From an uncultured Bacillota bacterium (GTDB taxonomy: Bacteria; Bacillota; Clostridia; Tissierellales; Tissierellaceae), in NCBI GenBank assembly GCA_937951995.1, contig CALGAG010000074.1, forward strand, positions 1 to 16,837: a stretch of DNA of 16,837 bases, given 5' to 3'. The translations under genes and the position numbers were made by a program. Each line of letters starts with the position of its first letter. Positions within the stretch are counted from its first letter, which is position 1. Below are positions 1 to 6,414 of this stretch, one piece after another. The notes under the pieces were generated by a model. The model had not been told where the DNA came from. It ran no database searches and was given only the letters and a program-made list of their open reading frames with translations.

Positions 1-550
1 CAAGCCTTGGAATCTCACCGCTGGCAAGAACCTCCTTGCTAAAGCCGAGATGGCCTCCTGCCAGGGGTCCCTCGATTATTATAAGCTCCGGGAAATAGTC
101 ATGACGCTTCATCCATAACTTGGTAATTACTGCAGCAGCCTTACCTGAGGAGACTATGGGAGCAATTTTTGTCTTGCTTCCCTTTACAAGTCCAGGTAGG
201 TCGTTTGGCAAACCTGCTCCAGAAATTATCAAATCAATTTTTTCTTCCACTGCAGCCTTGACGGTTTCAGCGTAATTTTCTATGGCAACCATAAGATTTA
301 CCCCAAGTATGCCAAGTGGGCTCTTCTCCCTTGCAAGTCTAATTTCCTTCCTTAAGGCCCTTATGTTGGCTTCCATGGTGTTGGTCATAAAGTCTGTTTC
401 CCTAAAGCCAATCTGGACTCCGGATATGACACCTATTCCACCCCTGTTGGCAACAGCTGAGGCAAGCCCTGAAAGAGATACTCCCACACCCATTCCACCT
501 TGGATCACTGGTAGACGTGTACTCTTATCTCCAATTATCAATTGTTTCAT
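1..550 (-). CDS. Nitronate monooxygenase / FabK-like FMN flavoprotein, 3' end beyond window
   Basis: Partial gene: only the first 183 codons are visible, from ATG at 550 down to the left edge. The start follows an AGAAGGTG ribosome binding site (556-563) by 5 nt. Read in translation, the protein begins MKQLIIGDKSTRLPVIQGGM and continues with GGIGVISG, a GVNLMVA strand, a SGAGLP segment and EGPLAGGHLGF. These are the successive phosphate/FMN-binding strands of the 2-nitropropane dioxygenase TIM-barrel family, which includes nitronate monooxygenases and FabK. The GGH histidine sits where the family catalytic histidine lies. It follows fabZ by 15 nt on the same strand, so the two are probably cotranscribed. 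By family it could oxidise nitronates, act as an alternative enoyl-ACP reductase, or reduce another substrate; sequence alone does not decide. Compared with the FabK at 2162-3121 it has an extra segment near residues 45-70. Confidence 0.85.
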   Translation of the reverse strand, partial: MKQLIIGDKSTRLPVIQGGMGVGVSLSGLASAVANRGGIGVISGVQIGFRETDFMTNTMEANIRALRKEIRLAREKSPLGILGVNLMVAIENYAETVKAAVEEKIDLIISGAGLPNDLPGLVKGSKTKIAPIVSSGKAAAVITKLWMKRHDYFPELIIIEGPLAGGHLGFSKEVLASGEIPRL

Positions 551-565
551 CAACACACCTTCTCT

Positions 566-997
566 CTATTTATCTATGGCAAACAGGAATTCGCCCTCTG
601 CTGCAACCTCGCCATCAACATAGGCTACACCCTGGCCGATTCCTATTGAACCCCTAAGCTTTGTAATTTCAACCTCCATCTTCAGGATGTCTCCAGGCCT
701 TACCTTCCTTTTGAACCTGAACTTGTTAATACCTGCAAAATATGGAGTTTTTCCTTTAAAGTCGTCTCTGGCCAAGAGGATTACTGCCCCCACCTGTGCC
801 ATTGTCTCAATGATGATAACTCCGGGCATTACAGGATTCCCTGGAAAATGACCCTGAAAAAAGGGTTCGTTGATAGTGACCATCTTGTAGCCGGTTCCAG
901 ACTTTCCTTCCTCTGTGACATGGATCTTATCCACAAATAGAAAGGGTTGCCTGTGGGGAATCAGTTCCATAATATCCTTGATATCATAGGATTTCAC
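566..997 (-). CDS. fabZ: 3-hydroxyacyl-[acyl-carrier-protein] dehydratase FabZ
   Basis: Cytosolic hot-dog-fold dehydratase that removes water from 3-hydroxyacyl-ACP to give trans-2-enoyl-ACP in the FAS II cycle. The 143 residues are normal FabZ length. The N-terminal IPHRQPFLFVDKI segment is followed by the active-site block GHFPGNPVMPGVIIIETMAQ, with His50 and Glu64 as the catalytic pair by family knowledge. FabZ rather than FabA is favoured by the short length and this block. The start is GTG at 995-997, placed 7 nt after a perfect AGGAGGTG (1005-1012); the next in-frame ATG is at codon 10, so GTG is well supported. The gene lies divergent to the fabH operon instead of inside it, and leads a probable two-gene transcript with the flavoprotein downstream. 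Confidence 0.96.
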   Translation of the reverse strand: MKSYDIKDIMELIPHRQPFLFVDKIHVTEEGKSGTGYKMVTINEPFFQGHFPGNPVMPGVIIIETMAQVGAVILLARDDFKGKTPYFAGINKFRFKRKVRPGDILKMEVEITKLRGSIGIGQGVAYVDGEVAAEGEFLFAIDK

Positions 998-1024
998 TTC
1001 TTTACACCTCCTTTAGGTCTAAGT

Positions 1025-1056
1025 ATGAGAAAATAAAATATTGATTAAATTCTCAT
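1025..1056. repeat. Inverted repeat ATGAGAA / TTCTCAT around the fabH -35 box
   Basis: Perfect 7-bp arms at 1025-1031 and 1050-1056 enclose an 18-bp AT-rich spacer that contains the -35 box TTGATT. The placement suits a repressor site, but arms this short can occur by chance in such AT-rich DNA. Confidence 0.3.
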
Positions 1057-1069
1057 TTTGTACTATACT
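1041..1069 (+). promoter_or_regulatory. Probable sigma-A promoter for the fabH operon
   Basis: A -35 box TTGATT (1041-1046) is separated by 17 bp from a -10 box TATACT (1064-1069). Both are one to two bases off consensus and the spacing is ideal. Transcription would start near 1076, giving a leader of about 85 nt before the fabH TTG codon. A second TATAAT at 1091-1096 lacks a -35 box at proper distance. Confidence 0.6.
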
Positions 1070-1076
1070 GTTCTTG

Positions 1077-1130
1077 AGTTTGCATGTACCTATAATCAAT
1101 AATAATTTAAAAACGAAAAATTTGCAAACT
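1077..1130. repeat. Inverted repeat AGTTTGCA / TGCAAACT, candidate operator
   Basis: Two perfect 8-bp arms lie at 1077-1084 and 1123-1130 with a 38-bp spacer. The left arm covers the presumed fabH transcription start; the right arm covers the candidate fabZ -35 box. Two sites placed this way could serve both transcripts, but no regulator is identified. A separate pair ATTGATTA (1040-1047) and TAATCAAT (1093-1100) interleaves with it and overlaps the fabH -35 box. Confidence 0.35.
1099..1127 (-). promoter_or_regulatory. Possible sigma-A promoter for fabZ
   Basis: Read on the minus strand, TTGCAA (1127-1122) and TATTAT (1104-1099) are spaced by 17 bp. The -35 box lies inside the right arm of the AGTTTGCA/TGCAAACT inverted repeat. 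The boxes are weaker than those facing the other way, and AT-rich DNA gives chance matches, so this is tentative. Confidence 0.35.
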
Positions 1131-1161
1131 TTTAATCCCCCTAATAACAGGAGGTGGTAAA

Positions 1162-2169
1162 TTGAATAAGATATCCGTAGGAATCACCGGGATAGGGAGC
1201 TATGTTCCCGATAATGTCATGACCAACGATGACCTATCAAAGATTGTTGAAACCAGTCATGAATGGATAGTCTCAAGAACCGGCATAGAGGAGCGACGAA
1301 TTGCGGACAAGGATCAGGCAAGCTCAGATCTTGCGACCATGGCGGCATGGAAGGCTTTGGAGGATGCAGCAATGGGGCCTGAAGACCTGGACCTGATAAT
1401 CGTAGCAACTGCCACACCGGACTATATGTTTCCTTCAACAGCTGCAATGGTTCAGAAGAATATTGGAGCAGTAAAGGCAGCAGCCTTTGATATGAGCGTC
1501 GGATGTTCAGGATTTGTATATGGACTTGTAACCGGAGCTAACTTCATATCCACGGGAATGTACAAGAAAGTAATGGTGATTGGAGCAGAAATCCTATCCA
1601 AGGTAGTGGATTGGGAGGACAGAAATACCTGCGTTTTGTTTGGAGACGGAGCAGGGGCGTGCATTTTGGAACCATGTGACGAAAGTTTTGGGATTCTTTC
1701 TTCAGAGCTTGGGTCAGATGGTGTCAAAGGAGACGTTTTAATAATACCTGGAGGAGGGTCTAAAAACCCTGCAACAGAGGAGACGGTAAAGAACAAGCTT
1801 CATGCCATCAGGATGGATGGTAAGGAAGTGTTTAAGTTTGCCGTGAGAGTAATGGAGCAATCCTCACTTAGGGTTCTGGAGAGCGCAGGACTGGCTAAAG
1901 AGGATCTGGACTTTATGATCTCCCACCAGGCAAACAGCAGAATCATCGATGCAGCCATGAAGAAGCTGGAATTGAATAAGGATAAGACCCATGTTAACCT
2001 TACAAAATATGGGAACACTTCTGCAGCCTCCGTGCCAGTCGCTCTGGATGAGGCTGTTAAAGGTGAGCTTATAAAAAAAGGCGACAATTTGCTTTTGATA
2101 GCATTTGGAGCAGGATTGTCATGGGCATCTGTAGTCCTTAAATGGAACAAGGAGGTAAGAAATGTTTGA
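1162..2169 (+). CDS. fabH: 3-oxoacyl-[acyl-carrier-protein] synthase III (FabH)
   Basis: Initiating condensing enzyme: joins a short acyl-CoA (acetyl- or branched-CoA) to malonyl-ACP to start fatty acid chains. At 335 residues it is slightly longer than the usual 310-330. The thiolase-fold catalytic triad is visible: Cys115 in MSVGCSGF, His255 in ISHQANSR and Asn285 in KYGNTSAAS. The entry motif around ETSHEWIVSRTGI is typical of FabH. The start is TTG at 1162, set 4 nt after AGGAGGTGG (1149-1157); there is no in-frame ATG before codon 20, and starting there would remove conserved residues. It is first in the FAS II operon, and its TGA stop overlaps fabK by 8 nt, implying coupled translation. 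Primer preference (acetyl versus branched) cannot be read from the sequence. Confidence 0.97.
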   Translation: MNKISVGITGIGSYVPDNVMTNDDLSKIVETSHEWIVSRTGIEERRIADKDQASSDLATMAAWKALEDAAMGPEDLDLIIVATATPDYMFPSTAAMVQKNIGAVKAAAFDMSVGCSGFVYGLVTGANFISTGMYKKVMVIGAEILSKVVDWEDRNTCVLFGDGAGACILEPCDESFGILSSELGSDGVKGDVLIIPGGGSKNPATEETVKNKLHAIRMDGKEVFKFAVRVMEQSSLRVLESAGLAKEDLDFMISHQANSRIIDAAMKKLELNKDKTHVNLTKYGNTSAASVPVALDEAVKGELIKKGDNLLLIAFGAGLSWASVVLKWNKEVRNV

Positions 2170-3121
2170 TTCAAGAGTAAAGGATCTTCTTGGAATCAAG
2201 TACCCCATATTCCAAGGAGGGATGGCCTGGGTTGCAACAAGTGAACTGGCAGCTGCAGTTTCAGATGCTGGGGGACTTGGAATAATCGCAGCGGGCAACG
2301 CACCTGGGGACTATGTTCGGGAAGAGATCAGGAAGCTAAGGAAAATGACTGACAAGCCATTTGGTGTTAACATAATGCTGTTGTCACCATTTGTCGAGGA
2401 TATTGTAGATATTGTATGTGAGGAAGGAGTCCCTGTTGTAACCACAGGTGCGGGGAATCCAGGAAAGTTTCTTGAAAGATTCAGGGAACATAATATCAAG
2501 GTCATACCTGTGGTACCTACAGTATCCTTGGCCAAGAGATTGGAAAAGCAGGGCGTGGATGCTTTGATTGTAGAAGGAACCGAGGCAGGTGGACACATTG
2601 GTGAGCTAACAACCATGGCTCTTGTGCCCCAGGTCCGTGATGCAGTGGGGATACCGATAATCGCTGCCGGAGGCATCGCCGATGGAAGGGGTATAGTCGC
2701 AGCCTTGGCACTGGGAGCGGACGGCGTTCAGCTTGGGACGAGATTTGTTTGTTCAACTGAAGCCAAGGTACACCAGAATTACAAGGACAAGCTAATAAAT
2801 GCAAAGGACAGGGATGCGCTGGTAACCGGCAGAAGCACAGGTCATCCTGTTAGGGTAATTAAGAACCAATTTACAAGGGAGTTCATGGAGCTTGAGAAGT
2901 CTGGAGCATCAGTTGAAGATCTTGAAAAAATGGGATCAGGCAGGCTTCGTTTGGCGGTTGTGGAAGGTGATGTTGACAAGGGATCTGTAATGTCTGGACA
3001 AATCGCCGGCATGATCAAGGATATAAAGCCATGTAATGAAATAATTCAACAATTGATTCAGGAAGCCCAGCAGGTTTTGGGCAAGCTGAAAAACCAGGAG
3101 GGAGGTGAGACACATGAGTAA
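2162..3121 (+). CDS. fabK: Enoyl-[acyl-carrier-protein] reductase II (FabK, FMN-dependent)
   Basis: Flavoprotein that reduces trans-2-enoyl-ACP with NAD(P)H, the last step of each elongation round. This is the TIM-barrel alternative to FabI, known from streptococci and clostridia and insensitive to triclosan. The 319 residues match the family. Visible elements are YPIFQGGMAW (residues 14-23), GGLGIIAAGN (37-46), the PFGVNIMLLSP strand, EGTEAGGHIGE with the family catalytic His at 145, and IIAAGGIADGRG then GADGVQLGTRF for FMN phosphate binding. The AAGNAP and NIMLLSP features and the setting between fabH and fabD favour FabK over nitronate monooxygenase. ATG at 2162 follows AAGGAGGT (2149-2156) and overlaps fabH by 8 nt. 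It ends in TAA, overlapping the fabD start by 8 nt. Confidence 0.95.
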   Translation: MFDSRVKDLLGIKYPIFQGGMAWVATSELAAAVSDAGGLGIIAAGNAPGDYVREEIRKLRKMTDKPFGVNIMLLSPFVEDIVDIVCEEGVPVVTTGAGNPGKFLERFREHNIKVIPVVPTVSLAKRLEKQGVDALIVEGTEAGGHIGELTTMALVPQVRDAVGIPIIAAGGIADGRGIVAALALGADGVQLGTRFVCSTEAKVHQNYKDKLINAKDRDALVTGRSTGHPVRVIKNQFTREFMELEKSGASVEDLEKMGSGRLRLAVVEGDVDKGSVMSGQIAGMIKDIKPCNEIIQQLIQEAQQVLGKLKNQEGGETHE

Positions 3122-4067
3122 ACGAGCATTTATCTTTCCTGGACAGGGAGCCCAGCATGTTGGTATGGGACAGGACTTTTTTCAGCAGATAAAAGAGTCA
3201 AAGATGGTATTTGAAGAGGCTGACGACACTCTGAAAAGCCCACTTTCTAAGGTGATATTTGAAGGGGAAGAGGAGGACCTGAAAAAGACCGAGACAACTC
3301 AACCTGCAATTCTAACTGCCAGCATAGCCATGCTTAAGGCACTTCAGAAGGAGGGAATTGACTGTGACTACACAGCAGGGCTCAGTCTTGGCGAATACAG
3401 CTCACTGGTTCTAAGCAAGGCATTGAGATTCCAGGACGCCCTTTCTATTGTTAGACAGAGGGGAAAGTTCATGCAGGAGGCAGTTCCCAATGGAGTAGGG
3501 GGAATGGCGGCCATTTTAGGTTTGGATAGATCAAGGTTGCCTGAAGTACTTCTTGCAGCCAAGGACTATGGGATTGTGGAGGTTGCTAATTACAATAGCC
3601 CTGAACAAATTGTCATCTCAGGAGAGAAAAAGGGACTTAGAATAGCTTGTGCCAAGGCTCTGGAAGAAGGGGCCAAGAAGGCAGTGGAGCTACCTGTAAG
3701 CGCTCCATTCCATACATCAATGCTTTCTCCTGCAGGGGAGAGACTCAAGCTTGAGCTTGAAAAGGTATGCATAGGTGATTTCCAGAAGAAGGTTATTACA
3801 AATGTTGACGGCAAGGCAATCAACAGCAAGGATCAGCTAGTGTCAAAACTGGTTGACCAGGTTTCAAATTCCGTCCTATGGCATCAATCAATTGAATACA
3901 TGATAGATGAAGGTGTGGACACATTCATTGAAATAGGTCCCGGGAAATCCCTGTCAGGCTTTGTGAAGAGAATTGGAAAGTCAATGGGCAAGGATGTGAA
4001 ATCCATGAATATTTCTGACATGGATAGCTTTAGAAGTACTGTTGAAAAGCTGACAAAGGGGGCTTAG
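3114..4067 (+). CDS. fabD: Malonyl-CoA:ACP transacylase FabD
   Basis: Transfers malonyl from CoA to the phosphopantetheine of ACP, supplying the extender unit for FabH and FabF. The 317-residue alpha/beta hydrolase-like protein shows the oxyanion-hole motif FPGQGAQ (residues 8-14, Gln11), the nucleophile elbow GLSLGEYS with Ser91, Arg116 in RQRGKF for the malonyl carboxylate, His200 in APFHTSML, and GPGKSLSGF near the C terminus. I chose ATG at 3114, 6 nt after GGAGGTG (3101-3107). An in-frame GTG at 3105 lies within that ribosome binding site and would add only three residues, so it is unlikely. It overlaps fabK by 8 nt and is followed by fabG after 4 nt. Confidence 0.96.
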   Translation: MSKRAFIFPGQGAQHVGMGQDFFQQIKESKMVFEEADDTLKSPLSKVIFEGEEEDLKKTETTQPAILTASIAMLKALQKEGIDCDYTAGLSLGEYSSLVLSKALRFQDALSIVRQRGKFMQEAVPNGVGGMAAILGLDRSRLPEVLLAAKDYGIVEVANYNSPEQIVISGEKKGLRIACAKALEEGAKKAVELPVSAPFHTSMLSPAGERLKLELEKVCIGDFQKKVITNVDGKAINSKDQLVSKLVDQVSNSVLWHQSIEYMIDEGVDTFIEIGPGKSLSGFVKRIGKSMGKDVKSMNISDMDSFRSTVEKLTKGA

Positions 4068-4071
4068 AATT

Positions 4072-4809
4072 ATGAATGGAAAAGTAGCTTTGGTCACTGG
4101 AGGCAGCAGAGGAATTGGAAGAAACATTGCAGGGAAGCTTGCAAAAGAAGGCTTTCATGTGGCCATAACATATAACAGTAACGAAGACCTGGCAATGGAA
4201 GTGGTGAAGGACCTGGAAGAATCAGGGGTAAAGGCTGCCTGCTACAAGGCCAACATCAGCATAAAGGACCAGGTTGACAGTCTTTTCAAGGAAATTGAGA
4301 ATGACCTTGGGTCGGTGGATGTCTTGGTCAACAACGCGGGAATCACAAAGGATAATCTTCTAATCAGAATGTCCGAGGATGATTGGGATTCTGTGATGAA
4401 TGTTAACCTTAAGGGAGCTTTTCTGACAACAAAGGCGGTCGCCAGAGGAATGATGAAGAAAAGGTATGGAAAGATAATCAACATCTCCTCAGTAGTAGGA
4501 GTCATGGGTAATCCCGGACAGGGAAACTATTCTGCCTCCAAGGCAGGACTCATTGGCTTTACAAAATCAATGGCAAGGGAGCTGGCAGGCCGTGGAATAA
4601 GGGTAAATGCAATAGCGCCTGGATTCATCAGAACAGATATGACAGATAGTCTTAAGGATGAGTTCAAGGAGGCAATGCTTTCAAACATCCCCTTGGGGTA
4701 TTTCGCAGAGCCTGATGAAGTAAGTAATTTGGTGGCGTTTCTGGCAAGTGAGAAATCAGATTATATAACTGGCCAGGTAATACAGATAGACGGTGGAATG
4801 AACATTTAA
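4072..4809 (+). CDS. fabG: 3-oxoacyl-[acyl-carrier-protein] reductase FabG
   Basis: NADPH-dependent short-chain dehydrogenase that reduces 3-oxoacyl-ACP to 3-hydroxyacyl-ACP. The 245 residues show the Rossmann glycine motif TGGSRGIG (9-16), NNAGI (87-91), and the SDR active site Ser140, Tyr153 and Lys157 in YSASKAG, with Asn112 nearby. PGFIRTDMT (183-191) forms the lid after the active site, and the C-terminal QVIQIDGGMNI is characteristic of FabG. The Shine-Dalgarno is an atypical AAGGGGG (4056-4062) lying in the end of fabD, about 9 nt before ATG at 4072. Its position between fabD and acpP makes the fatty acid role secure among the many SDR homologues. Confidence 0.97.
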   Translation: MNGKVALVTGGSRGIGRNIAGKLAKEGFHVAITYNSNEDLAMEVVKDLEESGVKAACYKANISIKDQVDSLFKEIENDLGSVDVLVNNAGITKDNLLIRMSEDDWDSVMNVNLKGAFLTTKAVARGMMKKRYGKIINISSVVGVMGNPGQGNYSASKAGLIGFTKSMARELAGRGIRVNAIAPGFIRTDMTDSLKDEFKEAMLSNIPLGYFAEPDEVSNLVAFLASEKSDYITGQVIQIDGGMNI

Positions 4810-4828
4810 ATTTTTAGGAGGAATAAAA

Positions 4829-5059
4829 ATGGTATTTGATAAGGTAAAGGAAATTATTGCAGAGCAGTTGGATGTAGAGGTTGAAAGAGTAACAATGGAA
4901 ACTTCACTAATGAAGGATCTTGAGGCAGATTCACTTGATGCTGTTGAAATCATGATGGCACTTGAGGACGAGTTCGAAATTGAAGTGCCTGATGAAGATG
5001 CAGAAAAGTTCACCAACATCGGTGACATTGTAAAATACGTGGAGGCTAAGTTAGCTTAG
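4829..5059 (+). CDS. acpP: Acyl carrier protein
   Basis: Small acidic four-helix carrier that holds growing acyl chains as thioesters on 4'-phosphopantetheine. The 76 residues are standard. Ser35 in the motif ADSLDAVE is the attachment site modified by holo-ACP synthase, and helix II following it (AVEIMMALEDEF) is the surface recognised by the Fab enzymes. A perfect AGGAGG (4816-4821) precedes ATG at 4829 by 7 nt. The 19-nt gap from fabG gives acpP its own strong ribosome binding site, as expected for the most abundant protein of the pathway. fabF follows after 19 nt. Confidence 0.97.
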   Translation: MVFDKVKEIIAEQLDVEVERVTMETSLMKDLEADSLDAVEIMMALEDEFEIEVPDEDAEKFTNIGDIVKYVEAKLA

Positions 5060-5078
5060 ACTAAAGAGAGGTGTAAGG

Positions 5079-6317
5079 ATGAATAGAGTAGTAATCACCG
5101 GACTTGGTGCCATAACACCTGTGGGATCGGGTAAAGAGGAGTTCTGGAATTCAATTGTTTCCGGAAAATCCGGAGTAGGATATGTAACTAAGTTTGACAC
5201 CAAGGACCACGATGTGAAGATTGCAGCTGAAGTAAAGGATTTTGACCCCACTGAGTATATGGGCAAGAAGGATGCAAAGAGAATGGACCTTTTCAGCCAG
5301 TATGCCATTGCTGCAACAAAGCAGGCACTTGAGGATTCAGGGATTGATCTTGAGAAGGTAGACCTTGACAGGGCCGGTACAATAATTGGTTCGGGAATAG
5401 GCGGAGTATCCACATTGGAATCTGAAAAGGAAAAAATGGATGAAAAGGGACCTGGTAGGATAAGCCCCTTGTTTATTCCAATGATGATTTCAAACATGGC
5501 TGCAGGTCAGGTATCAATGGCTTTCGGGCTGAAGGGTTCATCTATGACAATAACAACAGCGTGCGCATCAGCAACCCACGCCATAGGTGAAGCCTTCAGA
5601 ATGATCAAGTACGGAAATCTTGACTTTGCTGTTACTGGAGGTACAGAGAGTTCAATAACTCCCTTGTCCATGGGGGGATTCATTTCCATGAAGGCTCTCT
5701 CAGCAAATAACGACAATCCACAATCTGCAAGCAGACCCTTTGACAGGAACAGGGATGGATTTGTCATGGGTGAGGGAGCTGGAATTGTGGTTTTGGAGGA
5801 TCTGAACCATGCCCTCCAAAGAGGAGCAACAATATATGCCGAGATAATCGGCTATGGCTCCACATCTGATGCCTTCCACATAACCCAGCCTGACCCTGAT
5901 GCAAGGGGAGCAAGAAATGCTATGGAAATGGCGGTTAATGAGGGAAACATCAAGCTTGAGGATGTGCATTACATAAATGCACACGGGACCAGCACATATT
6001 TCAACGATAAGCTTGAGACTCTTGCAATAAAGACACTTTTTGGTGACCATGCCAGCAAGATAAACATAAGCAGCACAAAATCAATGACAGGTCATCTCCT
6101 GGGAGCCGCAGGAGGGATAGAGGCAATTGCAACTACACTGGCCCTAAAGGAGGGAATCATTCCTCCCACAATCAACCATGACACCCAGGATGAGGAGTGT
6201 GACCTTAACTACACGCCAAACAAGGCAGTGCATAGGGACATTGAACATGCCCTGTCAAATTCCCTGGGATTTGGTGGACATAACGCAAGTATACTTTTGA
6301 AGAAGTACAAGGCTTAG
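5079..6317 (+). CDS. fabF: 3-oxoacyl-[acyl-carrier-protein] synthase II (FabF)
   Basis: Elongating condensing enzyme: decarboxylates malonyl-ACP and extends acyl-ACP by two carbons. The 412-residue thiolase-fold protein has the Cys-His-His triad: Cys162 in TTACASATHAIG, His302 in NAHGTST, His339 in MTGHLLGAAGG, plus the structural Lys334 in STKSMTGH. The gating loop GFGGHNAS lies near the C terminus. The HGTSTYFND sequence replaces the HGTSTPLND familiar from E. coli. ATG at 5079 follows AGAGAGGTG (5066-5073 region). It is the only elongating ketosynthase here, so it probably handles all chain lengths; no FabB is visible. It is last in the operon, followed within 5 nt by the stem of a strong terminator. 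Confidence 0.97.
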   Translation: MNRVVITGLGAITPVGSGKEEFWNSIVSGKSGVGYVTKFDTKDHDVKIAAEVKDFDPTEYMGKKDAKRMDLFSQYAIAATKQALEDSGIDLEKVDLDRAGTIIGSGIGGVSTLESEKEKMDEKGPGRISPLFIPMMISNMAAGQVSMAFGLKGSSMTITTACASATHAIGEAFRMIKYGNLDFAVTGGTESSITPLSMGGFISMKALSANNDNPQSASRPFDRNRDGFVMGEGAGIVVLEDLNHALQRGATIYAEIIGYGSTSDAFHITQPDPDARGARNAMEMAVNEGNIKLEDVHYINAHGTSTYFNDKLETLAIKTLFGDHASKINISSTKSMTGHLLGAAGGIEAIATTLALKEGIIPPTINHDTQDEECDLNYTPNKAVHRDIEHALSNSLGFGGHNASILLKKYKA

Positions 6318-6321
6318 TCAA

Positions 6322-6361
6322 AGTAGCTGATCGGAAAAGGACCGGTCAGCTACTTTTTTTT
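6322..6361 (+). terminator. Rho-independent terminator of the fab operon
   Basis: A 13-bp stem pairs AGTAGCTGATCGG (6322-6334) with CCGGTCAGCTACT (6342-6354), with one G-U wobble and the loop AAAAGGA. A run of eight T (6354-6361) follows directly. This is one of the clearest terminators in the window. Confidence 0.93.
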
Positions 6362-6379
6362 CCAGTACTTCCTATTTTA

Positions 6380-6388
6380 TGCTATACT
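6380..6388 (+). promoter_or_regulatory. Extended -10 promoter before cca
   Basis: TGCTATACT combines a TG dinucleotide (6380-6381) with a -10 hexamer TATACT (6383-6388), 27 nt before the cca start. No good -35 box exists 17 bp upstream, where the terminator T-run lies, which suits an extended -10 type promoter. Confidence 0.5.
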
Positions 6389-6414
6389 TATATGTATAGT
6401 AATGGAGGTAGAAA

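Larger units (their letters stand above)
998..1161. promoter_or_regulatory. Divergent regulatory region between fabZ and the fabH operon
   Basis: AT-rich 164-bp gap that must carry promoters for both directions, since fabZ and fabH start outward from it. It holds a good plus-strand promoter, a plausible minus-strand promoter, and three pairs of inverted repeats listed separately. I see no open reading frame of note. I also do not recognise the FapR 17-bp operator or a clear FabT palindrome, although short TTGATTA elements are present on both strands. Joint control of both transcripts by one lipid regulator is an inference from the geometry. Confidence 0.7.

Noticed and set aside
282..623. Plus-strand frame of 113 codons across the flavoprotein and fabZ
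   Set aside because: It runs through two clearly recognisable minus-strand genes and their junction; hydrophobic low-information translation.
1091..1096. TATAAT as the main fabH -10 box
   Set aside because: No -35 box lies 16-18 bp upstream; the TTGATT/TATACT pair slightly upstream has ideal spacing.
3105..3113. GTG at 3105 as an upstream start for fabD
   Set aside because: The GTG is part of the GGAGGTG ribosome binding site that correctly positions the ATG at 3114.
5051..5497. Open minus-strand frame of 148 codons opposite fabF
   Set aside because: Serine- and proline-rich composition typical of antisense reading of a conserved gene; no promoter or ribosome binding site.
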